DNA from: an uncultured Microbacteriaceae bacterium
Lineage (GTDB): Bacteria > Actinomycetota > Actinomycetes > Actinomycetales > Microbacteriaceae
Length of the DNA: 64,000 nt
Reading direction: 5' to 3'
Assembly (NCBI GenBank): GCA_947487835.1
Contig: CANKXX010000004.1
Coordinates: 237,076 to 301,075, forward strand
Below, in pieces: positions 48,849 to 58,914 of this stretch (position 1 is its first letter; the number at the start of each line of letters is the position of its first letter). The notes under the pieces were generated by a model. It was not told where the DNA came from, did no database searches, and saw nothing but the letters and a program-made list of their open reading frames with translations. Made by a program: the position numbers and the translations under genes.

Positions 48849-50674
48849 AGGCCGTTGAATCTGAAGTCTTTGCGGCGGCAAACGCTCGATTCCGTTCGCC
48901 GGCGATGGTGGCACGGACCTTCGTGCCGCCGGAACAGTTTCGGATCCTCACGCGTCCTTCACATACGGTGATGGTGGGGCCGCGTGGGAGCGGGAAGACC
49001 ACGCTGCTAAAGATGCTGACTCCCGAGGCACTCGAGGCTGCCGCGGCCGCAAAACGCTTCCGTTTGAGCGAGGGCTTGCGCTTCACTGGTGTTTTCGTGC
49101 CGTCCGATATCGCCTGGAGCCGCCAGGTGGAGTCTCTCGGACAATGGGACATTCCTGCCGAGGTGGCGTCCGGACTTTTCGAAGCATCGTTTGCGGCTTC
49201 GGTGCTCCGAAATTTCGCGGCCGCCATCCACGAAAGGCTCACGCGCGAGATTCCCAAGGTATGGCTGAACGTCGCCACCGTTTCGATCGATCGTGAACTC
49301 GAGGGCCGCGTAGCTGAGCAACTCGCTCTTGCGTGGGGATTCGAGCTCCGGGTACCGAGTTTTTTGGGCCTGCGTGCTGCTGCATCAGAAAGAATCGTCG
49401 CGCTAGGGCGCGCCGCAGCCGCGATGCACCGGACGCGCGACTTCACCATCATCGAGACGCTCGCTCAGGGCGGAGGACTCATCCCTGACCTGACCCTTGC
49501 GCTCGACGTGATTGAGGCGCTCGTACCTGAGCTACGAGGCGAGAAGTGGTGCCTACTGTTCGACGAACTCGAACTTGCACCAGTTGAGATCCGCCGGACA
49601 CTCATTTCCGCAATGCGTTCGGTGGATGATCGCTTGATCTTCAAGCTGGCGATCAGTCCTTATAGCGCAGACCTTTCAGACTTGGTCTCCGCGGTGGGAG
49701 CAATGGCCGGCCACGACCATGACGAGATCTGGCTCAGCTACGGACACAAAGCCGAAGCAGTGAGGTTCAGCTTCGAACTAATGCATGAGGTCATCCGAGA
49801 GCGACTTGGACAGGAAGCAAACCTCGAGTCGCTTCTGGGAGATGCACTTTTTCCCACGGAGGACGAAAGCGAAACGACCACGGAACTCATGTCGGATATA
49901 CAAGCGTCATACGTACGCGGCCTATATGAGATAGATAGGAGTTTTCGGCGTTATGTCAACGATTCGGTAGGCGGCGCCGATGCGCTCCTTTCAAGTACCG
50001 GCCAGGAGCGCGCTCAGCACCTCCGAAAGATCATGCCGCTTGTCATAGTGCGCCTCGCTTTCCGCACGCCCGATGACTCATCATCGGCCGGCTCCCGCCG
50101 ATACCGCTCCCGCAAGAATCCGCACATATATTCTGGGACCACAGCTTTGGCAGCGATCCTGGAAGGAAACCCGCGATGGATCATCGGCTTGATGAATGCA
50201 CTTCTTGACACCGGTCCAGGAAGAATCGTTCCTCGAATCCAGACCGGCGAAGTCGTCCGCACTAGGAATCGGTTTCGCGCTCTCTTGTCAACCATCCCTG
50301 TTCCCGTAGGATCCGCAGATACTCGGCGAGGACTTCTTTCGCTAATAGACCAGATTGGCCAAAGCTTTCGACAAAATATCGTCGCTGACGATTTCACACC
50401 GGACCCCGTCGGAACATTCATCGTCGATGGCAGCGCATCGGATGCGCTTCTAGACGCTCTCGGTAGCGCAGTCAACACGGGGGCCATCATCTACGTTCCC
50501 GACTCCGACAGTTCCGGCCTGCTCACCTCAATGCGTGGTAAGCGATTCCGACTGAGTTACCTGCTTGCGACGGGTTATCAAATGCCACTACGCCTTCAGC
50601 GGGCGGCATCACTCCGATCAATCATCTCGAAAGAGCCGGGCGACGACCAACTGGAACTGTTCAATGACTATTGA
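48845..50674 (+). CDS. P-loop ATPase of ORC/STAND-like type
   Basis: The 609-residue product has an N-terminal AAA-like domain: Walker A GPRGSGKT at 45-52, Walker B WCLLFDELE with Asp240-Glu241, and FKLAISP as a sensor-like strand near 266-272. The insertion of about 180 residues between Walker A and B is long. The C-terminal half includes RRYVNDSVGGADALL, NPRWIIGLMNALLDTG and a late LLSLIDQIGQSFRQN helix, without a recognised domain. It has no SMC coiled coil, so it is not a SbcC/Rad50 partner. ATG 48845 overlaps the phosphoesterase stop by four bases. It probably powers or gates the effector. Confidence 0.82.
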   Translation: MKAVESEVFAAANARFRSPAMVARTFVPPEQFRILTRPSHTVMVGPRGSGKTTLLKMLTPEALEAAAAAKRFRLSEGLRFTGVFVPSDIAWSRQVESLGQWDIPAEVASGLFEASFAASVLRNFAAAIHERLTREIPKVWLNVATVSIDRELEGRVAEQLALAWGFELRVPSFLGLRAAASERIVALGRAAAAMHRTRDFTIIETLAQGGGLIPDLTLALDVIEALVPELRGEKWCLLFDELELAPVEIRRTLISAMRSVDDRLIFKLAISPYSADLSDLVSAVGAMAGHDHDEIWLSYGHKAEAVRFSFELMHEVIRERLGQEANLESLLGDALFPTEDESETTTELMSDIQASYVRGLYEIDRSFRRYVNDSVGGADALLSSTGQERAQHLRKIMPLVIVRLAFRTPDDSSSAGSRRYRSRKNPHIYSGTTALAAILEGNPRWIIGLMNALLDTGPGRIVPRIQTGEVVRTRNRFRALLSTIPVPVGSADTRRGLLSLIDQIGQSFRQNIVADDFTPDPVGTFIVDGSASDALLDALGSAVNTGAIIYVPDSDSSGLLTSMRGKRFRLSYLLATGYQMPLRLQRAASLRSIISKEPGDDQLELFNDY

Positions 50675-51599
50675 CCCGAATTTTCGTGTTACGGATGACG
50701 GTGTACCCGCGCGTCTGGACCTACTGGTGGTCGCGCTCGGATACGAAGAAAGAAGCGCGCACGTAGCAGGGCAACTTGCGTCTCGCGCACAACGCAAGGT
50801 TGCACTGGCGTTTGAAGGACCAGAAACCTTGAGTTTCGGCAACAACTCGGAGAAGCTTTCCGTGCTCGGCTTTAGCGTGGAGAGCGTTCAAGCCAACGTG
50901 GGGGCACAGGTTGCTTCGTTGATCGCGGCACTCCCGGCGGACGCATCCGCAGTGGGAATCGATATCTCCAGCTTCACCCGGTTGCAACTCGCTCAAATGC
51001 TAGACGAACTGCTTTTCTCCACTCTTAGACGACTCGACGTGACCTTTCTCTACGCACCTGCTGCTAGTGACGGATGGGAGAGGGAGTCTGGCCCGATGGT
51101 GGTGGCAAAGCCGATTCACCCCGCGTTCACATCCTGGATAGATGATCCAGCACTACCTTTGGCTGCGATCATTGGCGTGGGCGTGGAGGACAACCTTGCC
51201 CTGGGCGTGGCCGAATACCTCGATGTGTCGTCCGTTTACGCATTTGTTCCAGTGGGAGGAGACCCTGGCTTCGACTCCCTCAATGCCAAAGCGAATCGAG
51301 ATTTCCTCGGCACGAACTATGTGGTTCGACGTTCGGAGTATGACGTCCTAGACCCGTTCCGCTTGTTCAGTCGGATCGAATCGCTGATTTATGGTATCGG
51401 GCCGGAGACGCGCGTCGCGGTCGTGCCACTAGGTCCCAAGCTCTTCACCCTTTGCGGCATCCTCGCGGCCGTGGCATCGGGGCGGGCAGCGACGGTGTGG
51501 CGCTTCTCTTTTTCAGATGCGACAACGCCGGTCGATCGATTCGCTGCTGGACCAGTAACCTCGCTTCACTTGGAACTCTCCTCGAAGCTCGGCTCCTAG
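50664..51599 (+). CDS. unknown protein, last gene of the island operon
   Basis: I do not recognise this 311-residue protein. It reads as alternating hydrophobic strands and helices: LDLLVVALGYEERSAHVAG near residue 18, VGIDISSFTRLQLAQMLDEL near 95, FLYAPAASDGWERE near 125, and VAVVPLGPKLFTLCGILAAV near 250. This suggests a Rossmann-like or nucleotide-binding fold, with GYEERS as a candidate conserved motif. There is no signal or membrane segment. ATG 50664 overlaps the ATPase gene by 11 bases; the longer frame to 50565 is a shadow. Its tight coupling to the ATPase suggests a direct partner, perhaps a sensor or effector. Confidence 0.8.
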   Translation: MTIDPNFRVTDDGVPARLDLLVVALGYEERSAHVAGQLASRAQRKVALAFEGPETLSFGNNSEKLSVLGFSVESVQANVGAQVASLIAALPADASAVGIDISSFTRLQLAQMLDELLFSTLRRLDVTFLYAPAASDGWERESGPMVVAKPIHPAFTSWIDDPALPLAAIIGVGVEDNLALGVAEYLDVSSVYAFVPVGGDPGFDSLNAKANRDFLGTNYVVRRSEYDVLDPFRLFSRIESLIYGIGPETRVAVVPLGPKLFTLCGILAAVASGRAATVWRFSFSDATTPVDRFAAGPVTSLHLELSSKLGS

Positions 51600-51665
51600 C
51601 AGCCAGGAGAGCGGCAGGGCGGTAGCTCCTGCTGAAATTCGCAGCCGAATCCGCCCGACCTCGAG

Positions 51666-52739
51666 CTACACGTTGAAGCGGAACTCCACGACGTCGCCGT
51701 CCTGCATGACGTAGTCCTTGCCCTCGATGCGGGCCTTGCCCTTGGCGCGGGCCTCGGCCATCGAACCGGCGGTGACGAGGTCGTCGAACGAGACGATCTC
51801 CGCCTTGATGAAGCCCTTCTGGAAGTCCGTGTGGATCACGCCGGCGGCCTGCGGGGCGGTCCAGCCCTTGTGGATCGTCCAGGCGCGGGTCTCCTTGGGG
51901 CCGGCCGTGAGGTAGGTCTGCAGGCCGAGGGTGTCGAAGCCGATGCGGGCGAGCTGGTTGAGCCCGCTCTCCTCCTGGCCCGTGCTGGCGAGCAGCTCTG
52001 CGGCATCCTCGGGGTCGAGGTCGATGAGCTCGGACTCGATCTTCGCGTCGAGGAAGATGGCCTCGGCCGGTGCGACGAGGGCGGCCAGCTCGGCCTTCTT
52101 CGCGTCGTCGGTGAGCACGGTCTCGTCGACGTTGAAGACGTAGATGAAGGGCTTCGCGGTGAGCAGGCCGAGCTCGCGAACGGGCTCGAGGTCGATGCTC
52201 GACGACGACAGCGGCTTGCCCGTGTCGAGGTAGGCGTGGGCGGCCTTCGCGGTCTCGAGCACGCTCGGGTCGAGCTTGCGGCCCTTGATCTCCTTCTCGT
52301 ACCGGGCCTCGGCGCGCTCCAGCGTCTCGAGGTCGGCGAGGATCAGCTCGGTGTTGATGGTCTCCATGTCGCTCGCGGCATCCACGCGGCCGTCGACGTG
52401 CACGACGTCGGCGTCCTCAAAGCCGCGGATGACCTGTGCGATCGCGTCGGCCTCGCGGATGTTCGCGAGGAACTTGTTGCCGAGCCCCTCCCCCTCGCTG
52501 GCGCCGCGCACGATGCCGGCGATGTCGACGAAGGACACCGGCGCGGGCAGGATGCGCTCGCTGCTGAAGATGCCGGCCAGCACGTCGAGGCGCGGGTCGG
52601 GGAGGTTCACCACGCCGACGTTCGGCTCGATGGTCGCGAACGGGTAGTTCGCGGCGAGCACCTGGTTCTTGGTCAGGGCGTTGAAGAGGGTGGACTTGCC
52701 CACATTGGGCAGCCCGACGATTGCGATAGTGAGAGCCAC
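51666..52739 (-). CDS. ychF: redox-regulated ATPase/GTPase YchF (Obg family)
   Basis: The 357-residue product is the conserved YchF/OLA1 P-loop protein, which prefers ATP and binds ribosomes. Motifs: GLPNVGKSTLFNALT near the start, VDIAGIVRGASEGEGLGN (G3), VFNVDE in the NKxE position, and the C-terminal TGS-like domain with the ARAKGKARIEGKDYVMQDGD region ending VEFRFNV. GTG 52739 gives the standard N-terminus MALTIAIVG; upstream frame to 52832 is not supported. It marks the return to core genes after the island. Confidence 0.97.
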   Translation of the reverse strand: MALTIAIVGLPNVGKSTLFNALTKNQVLAANYPFATIEPNVGVVNLPDPRLDVLAGIFSSERILPAPVSFVDIAGIVRGASEGEGLGNKFLANIREADAIAQVIRGFEDADVVHVDGRVDAASDMETINTELILADLETLERAEARYEKEIKGRKLDPSVLETAKAAHAYLDTGKPLSSSSIDLEPVRELGLLTAKPFIYVFNVDETVLTDDAKKAELAALVAPAEAIFLDAKIESELIDLDPEDAAELLASTGQEESGLNQLARIGFDTLGLQTYLTAGPKETRAWTIHKGWTAPQAAGVIHTDFQKGFIKAEIVSFDDLVTAGSMAEARAKGKARIEGKDYVMQDGDVVEFRFNV

Positions 52740-52791
52740 GGGAGTCCATCGTACGGGGAGGAGATGCGCGGGCCCTCCGGTCGGCCGCGGC

Positions 52792-52892
52792 GCCGCATCC
52801 CGCGACCCCTCTGCGTTGGGCGAGAGCGGCATCCCCCGACACCTCTGTGTTGGGTGAGGCGGCTTCCCGCGCCCCCCTCTGCACAGGGTCAG
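52792..52892. repeat. three imperfect 33-34 base tandem repeats
   Basis: Units start at 52792, 52826 and 52859. Each has GCGGC-TCC-CG followed by CCTCTG and then a GGG-type end; the third reads CCCTCTGCACAGGG. A related single copy, CCCCTCTGCATAGGG, lies at 14850-14864 before the HtrA-like gene. Their place in promoter regions suggests a regulatory or mobile origin. Confidence 0.65.
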
Positions 52893-52930
52893 GGCGTGGC
52901 AACCCGGCAGCGTCGGAGGCCCGTGTCAGC

Positions 52931-53584
52931 ATGACGAGCGTGTCACTGGACTTCACTGCAATCGATTTCGAGACCGCCAACTCCTCGAGCGCCTCCGCGT
53001 GCTCCGTGGGGCTGGTGAAGGTCCGAGGCGGTCGCGTCGTGGATCGAGCGGGGTGGCTCATCCGCCCGCCGATGGGGCACGACGAGTTCTCCGAGTGGAA
53101 CACGCGCATCCACGGCATCCGCGCCTCGGACGTGATCGCCGCCCTCGGCTGGGCGGATCAGCTGGACGACCTCGTCGCCTTCGCCGGGGACGACCATCTC
53201 GTCGCCCACAACGCGCAGTTCGACATGGGCGTGCTCTCGGCCGCCTGCATCGCGAGCGGCCTGATGTGCCCGGAGTACTCCTACCTGTGCAGCCTCGCCG
53301 TGGCGCGCAAGACGTACCACCTCGACTCCTACCGCCTGCCCGTCGCGGCCATGGCCGCCGGCTTCAAGGACTTCGCCCACCACGACGCCCTGGCCGACGC
53401 CGAGGCCTGCGCGGCCATCGTCATCCACGCGGCGAAGCGGCACGAGGTGGAGACGATGTCGCACCTCGCGGATGCGGCCGGCGTGACCATCGGCACGATC
53501 AGCCACGAAGCGGCCCTCGCCAAGGTGCGCGCGCGGGCCGAGAAGCAGGAGCGGGCGCTCAACCGCGCGATGGCTCTGAGCTGA
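52931..53584 (+). CDS. DEDDh 3'-5' exonuclease (DNA polymerase III epsilon-like)
   Basis: The 217-residue product has the exonuclease triad motifs: TAIDFETAN (Exo I), VAHNAQFDMGVL (Exo II) and FAHHDALADAEACA (Exo III with His), as in DnaQ-like proofreaders and RNase T relatives. The C-terminal 40 residues are helical (HEAALAKVRARAEKQERAL). It is monofunctional and stands alone. ATG 52931 is used; the frame open to 52847 would run through the tandem repeats. It may process DNA or RNA ends; the substrate is unknown. Confidence 0.92.
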   Translation: MTSVSLDFTAIDFETANSSSASACSVGLVKVRGGRVVDRAGWLIRPPMGHDEFSEWNTRIHGIRASDVIAALGWADQLDDLVAFAGDDHLVAHNAQFDMGVLSAACIASGLMCPEYSYLCSLAVARKTYHLDSYRLPVAAMAAGFKDFAHHDALADAEACAAIVIHAAKRHEVETMSHLADAAGVTIGTISHEAALAKVRARAEKQERALNRAMALS

Positions 53585-53709
53585 TTCGTCGGGTTGGGTC
53601 GGGTTCCTGGGCGTGCTCGCTCGGCCGGGCCGGCTCGAGACGGTCGGATCTTCGGGCTGATTCCGTAGAGCCAGTGCGGTCGCACTGCTTCCGGCGATAA
53701 GTTCCTTCC

Positions 53710-54060
53710 ATGGAGCTGAAGTCTGTGACCGTCGGCATTCCCGTGAAGGATCTGACCCTCGCCGTGGCCTGGTACCGCACGGCCTTCGAGCTCGGCGATC
53801 CCGACCTCGTGCCCATGGACGGGCTCATCGAGTTCGACCTCGGCGCGTTCTGGCTGCAGCTGGCGGAGTCGCCCGAGCGGGCGGGCGTCGACGGCGTGTC
53901 GGTGAACCTCAGCGTCGCGGACGCCGCCGGCGAGCGGCAGCGGTTCTCCAGTCTCGGCCTGACCGTGTCGGAGCTGCAGCACGTCGAGGGCGTGGTCGAC
54001 TACTTCGAGCTGACCGACCTCGACGGCAACACGATCGGCTTCGTCACCGAGCTGAGCTGA
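53710..54060 (+). CDS. VOC family (glyoxalase-type) protein
   Basis: The 116-residue product is one VOC module pair: KSVTVGIPVKDLTLAVAWYR, IEFDLGAFWLQL and the second half ending YFELTDLDGNTIGFV. Potential metal ligands (Glu in IEFDL; Glu in YFEL) are present, His is not. It could be a dioxygenase-like, fosfomycin/bleomycin-type or unassigned binder. It follows the exonuclease on the same strand by about 125 bases. Confidence 0.85.
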   Translation: MELKSVTVGIPVKDLTLAVAWYRTAFELGDPDLVPMDGLIEFDLGAFWLQLAESPERAGVDGVSVNLSVADAAGERQRFSSLGLTVSELQHVEGVVDYFELTDLDGNTIGFVTELS

Positions 54061-54159
54061 GCCGAGAGTCGCGCGGCAGGGATAACGAGAGCTGAGCTGG
54101 GCGTCGGGCCGCTGGGTCACGTTCCCTCCTGCCACCACCGCGTCCCGTCCTCACACTCC

Positions 54160-54227
54160 GCATCCTCTCCTCCCCGGCATCCTCTCCTCCCCGGCATCCC
54201 CTCCTCCCCCGCATCCTCTCCTCCCCC
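54160..54227. repeat. four 17-base tandem repeats (GCATCCTCTCCTCCCC-type)
   Basis: Units begin at 54160, 54177, 54194 and 54211, an exact 17-base period, with one or two base changes between units. The array lies in the 498-base gene-free stretch between the VOC and rmuC genes, directly before hairpin repeat copy B; together these explain most of that stretch. Confidence 0.8.
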
Positions 54228-54236
54228 GCGGGCACC

Positions 54237-54465
54237 GTTCACGATTCAGGCTCAGCTGCAACACGCCGCATTCCGACGCGTCCAGACGCGGCGTGTCGCA
54301 GCACAGCCTGAATACGGAACAAGGGCGGGTCCGCACGGCCTGAATACGGAACAGGGGCGGGTCCGCGCGGCCTGAATACGGAACAGGGCCGGGACAGCGC
54401 GGCCTGAATTCGGAACAGGGGCGGGTCCGCGCGGCCTGAATCCGGAACGAGGCCGCGTCCCGACG
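54237..54465 (+). repeat. dispersed hairpin repeat, copy B, with 32-base tandem tail
   Basis: The hairpin arm ATTCAGGCTCAGCTGC-AACACGCCGC at 54244 pairs with GCGGCGTGTCGCAGC-CAGCCTGAAT ending at 54313. The core CCTGAAT-CGGAAC then recurs with CGGAAC at 54315, 54347, 54379, 54411 and 54443, an exact 32-base period; units carry GGGCGGGTCCGCGCGG-like fill. Copy A has the same core on a 22-base period. Confidence 0.85.
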
Positions 54466-54558
54466 CTGGGACAGGGCGGCGAGCCGAGTTGTCAACAGGG
54501 TGCGGAGGCGCGGCGCGGGCTGCCCGGTGATGTCGGTGGTCGGCGGGACACTGAGGGC

Positions 54559-55983
54559 ATGGATGCGCTGCTGTTCCTGATCCTGGGCCTCCTGGTCGGA
54601 GGTGCCATCGGCGCGCTCGCGACGGCGATGCTGCTCGCCCGCCGCGCCGCCGGAGCGAAGCGGGACGGCGACACCGTCGATCCCGCTCTCGTCGACGCCC
54701 GTCACCGGGCCGAGCTCAGCGAGCTCCGCGCCGCCGAGGAGTCCGCCCGCGCGCAGCTCGGCGCCGAGCTCGCCGCCATGCGCGTCGCCCTCGCCGGCAG
54801 CCGCGAGCAGCTCGAGCGCTCCGAGTCGCAGTTCCGCGAGCGCCTCGAGCAGACGGGCCGGATGCACCGCGAGCAGTCCGCCCAGCAGGAGGAGCGCCTG
54901 CGCGACTTCCAGACCCGGCTGCGCGAACTGCAGGCGGCGGAGGCCGAGCGCGCCGAGTCCGACGGCCGCGTGCTCGTGGCGCTCAGCCCCGTGCAGGAGA
55001 CGCTGCAGGCCGTGCAGCGCAAGGTGCAGGAGCTCGAGGAGCAGCGCCACCAGCAGTACGGCGAGCTGAGCGAGCAGCTCCGTGCCGCCACCGAGTCCGA
55101 GGAGCGACTACGGGCCACGGCCGAGTCACTGGCCGCCGCGCTGCGCTCGAACAGCACCCGCGGCGTCTGGGGCGAGACCCAGCTGCGCAGCGTCGTCGAG
55201 GCCGCCGGGCTGCTGGAGCGCGTCGACTTCGACGTGCAGTCCAGCATCAGCTCGGATGCCGGCATCGGCCGGCCGGACATGGTGGTGCACCTGCCGGGCG
55301 GCAAGAGCATCGCCGTGGATGCGAAAGTGCCGTTCACCTCCTACCTCGAGGCCAGCGCCATCCCGGCGAGCGCCGCGGCGCCCGAGCTCGCCCGACGCGA
55401 GCGACTGATGCAGCAGCACGTGAAGGCCGTGCGCGACCACATCACCGCGCTCGGCAGCCGCACCTACTGGTCCGGGCTCGGCTCGAGCCCCGAGATGGTC
55501 ATCGCGTTCATCCCGAGCGAGTCCCTCGTCGCGTCGGCGCTGGAGGCCGATCCGTCGATCCTCGAGTACGCGTTCAGCAAGCGCGTCGCCCTCTCCTCCC
55601 CCGTCACCCTCTGGTCGGTGCTCAAGACGGTCGCGTTCAGCTGGCAGCAGAGCGTGCTCACCGAGGACGCCAAGGAGCTGTTCGACCTCAGCCGCGAGCT
55701 GTACTCGCGCATCGCCACGACGGCGAACCACGTGGACAAGCTGGGCCGGTCCATCAAGGGCACCGTCGCGGACTACAACCGCTTCGTCGGCTCCCTCGAA
55801 CGCCAGGTGCTGCCGTCCGCCCGCCGGCTCAGCGCGCTCGACTCGTCGAAGCTGCTGCCGCCGCTCGCAGTGATCGAGGACACCACCCGCGACCTCACCG
55901 CGATGGAACTGCTCGCCGAACTGGACGGCGCTCGGGACGAGCTGGCCGGCATCCGCGACGAGCTCGAGGGCGCCCGCGAGTAG
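54559..55983 (+). CDS. rmuC: DNA recombination protein RmuC
   Basis: The 474-residue product has an N-terminal membrane helix (residues 3-27), a long coiled coil (about 45-195, heptads rich in Glu, Arg and Gln) and the RmuC nuclease-like core: RGVWGETQLRSVVEAAGL, DMVVHLPGGKSIAVDAKVPF (PD-(D/E)xK-type Asp and Lys), and MVIAFIPSESLV. RmuC limits DNA inversions and rearrangements at short inverted repeats. It is preceded by the repeat-rich stretch and followed three bases later by the end of the convergent FAD gene. Confidence 0.95.
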   Translation: MDALLFLILGLLVGGAIGALATAMLLARRAAGAKRDGDTVDPALVDARHRAELSELRAAEESARAQLGAELAAMRVALAGSREQLERSESQFRERLEQTGRMHREQSAQQEERLRDFQTRLRELQAAEAERAESDGRVLVALSPVQETLQAVQRKVQELEEQRHQQYGELSEQLRAATESEERLRATAESLAAALRSNSTRGVWGETQLRSVVEAAGLLERVDFDVQSSISSDAGIGRPDMVVHLPGGKSIAVDAKVPFTSYLEASAIPASAAAPELARRERLMQQHVKAVRDHITALGSRTYWSGLGSSPEMVIAFIPSESLVASALEADPSILEYAFSKRVALSSPVTLWSVLKTVAFSWQQSVLTEDAKELFDLSRELYSRIATTANHVDKLGRSIKGTVADYNRFVGSLERQVLPSARRLSALDSSKLLPPLAVIEDTTRDLTAMELLAELDGARDELAGIRDELEGARE

Positions 55984-55986
55984 GGC

Positions 55987-57801
<1,815 letters not shown>

Positions 57802-57828
57802 TCAGGCAGTGGGACGGGGCGGCGTTCC

Positions 57829-58815
57829 CTAGAGCCACTTCTCGATGAGGTGGTCGGCCGCCACGCGGCGCACCGTGCCCGAGTGAGAGCGGAGGACGAT
57901 GCTCTCCGTCGAGATGACGGGGCCGTTGCGGCGAACGCCGTCGAGGAGGAAGCCGTCGGTCACGCCGGTGGCGACGAAGTAGGTGTTGGAGCCGCTCACG
58001 AGGTCGTCGGCCTCGAGCACGCGGTCGAGGTCGTGGCCCGCTGCCAGCGCGGCGGTGTGCTCCGCCTCGCTCTGCGGGTGCAGTCGGCCCTGGATGAAGC
58101 CGCCGAGCGCCTTCACCGCGCACGCCGTGATGACACCCTCGGGGGTGCCGCCGACGCCGACGCACATGTCGATCCGCGAGCCCGGCCGGGCCGCGTTCAC
58201 GCCGCCCGCGACGTCGCCGTCGAGCAGCAGGCGCGTTCCGGCGCCGGCTGCGCGGATGTCCTCGATGAGCTGCGCGTGCCGGGGGCGGTCGAGCACGGCG
58301 ACGAGCATGTCCTCGACGGGCTTCCCCTTGGCCGCCGCGAGCGCGCGAAGGTTCTCGCGGATCGGGCGGCGCAGGTCGACGAGGCCGATGCCCTCGGGGC
58401 CGGTCACGATCTTGTCCATGTAGAACACGTCGGCGGGGTTGTACATGCTGCCTCGGTCGGACACCGCGATCACGGAGAGCGCGTTCGGTCGGCCGGCGGC
58501 GGTCAGGCTGGTGCCGTCGATCGGGTCGACGGCGATGTCGCACGCCGGACCGCGGCCGTTGCCCACGTGCTCGCCGTTGAAGAGCATGGGCGCCTTGTCC
58601 TTCTCGCCCTCGCCGATCACCACGAGGCCGTCGAAGTGCACGGTGCCGAGGAACTTGCGCATCGCGTCGACGGCGGCGCCGTCCGCGGCGTTCTTGTCCC
58701 CGCGCCCGATGAACGGGGCGGCCCGGATCGCCGCGGCCTCGGTGGCCCGCACGAGCTCCATGCCGAGGTTGCGGTCGGGGTGCAGGAAGAGGGACGCGGT
58801 CTCAGTGCTCACCAT
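57829..58815 (-). CDS. glpX: class II fructose-1,6-bisphosphatase
   Basis: The 328-residue GlpX-type enzyme converts fructose 1,6-bisphosphate to fructose 6-phosphate in gluconeogenesis. Motifs: IGEGEKDKAPMLFNGE and DIAVDPIDGTSLTA bind the metals, GVGGTPEGVITACAVKALGG lies in the middle, and the C-terminus ends VAADHLIEKWL. Length is normal. ATG 58815 is chosen; upstream frame to 58890 adds an unlikely Cys-rich extension. It is the main gluconeogenic phosphatase of most actinobacteria. Confidence 0.96.
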   Translation of the reverse strand: MVSTETASLFLHPDRNLGMELVRATEAAAIRAAPFIGRGDKNAADGAAVDAMRKFLGTVHFDGLVVIGEGEKDKAPMLFNGEHVGNGRGPACDIAVDPIDGTSLTAAGRPNALSVIAVSDRGSMYNPADVFYMDKIVTGPEGIGLVDLRRPIRENLRALAAAKGKPVEDMLVAVLDRPRHAQLIEDIRAAGAGTRLLLDGDVAGGVNAARPGSRIDMCVGVGGTPEGVITACAVKALGGFIQGRLHPQSEAEHTAALAAGHDLDRVLEADDLVSGSNTYFVATGVTDGFLLDGVRRNGPVISTESIVLRSHSGTVRRVAADHLIEKWL

Positions 58816-58914
58816 GGGATGCTCCGAATCGGTCGTACGAAGGTTGAGACAGAAGTCGAGACAGAAGGTGGACCACCGCGGGAAGGGCAACGGTGCCCGG
58901 GGCCGAGCTTAGGG

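Noticed and set aside
46856-51599. Island as a prophage, integrative element or SbcCD-type repair operon
   Set aside because: No integrase, structural phage genes, tRNA or transposase; the ATPase has no SMC coiled coil or hinge, so it is not SbcC.
54307-54465. 32-base periodic array as a CRISPR
   Set aside because: Units are contiguous tandem repeats with conserved fill, not repeats with unique spacers, and no cas gene is near.
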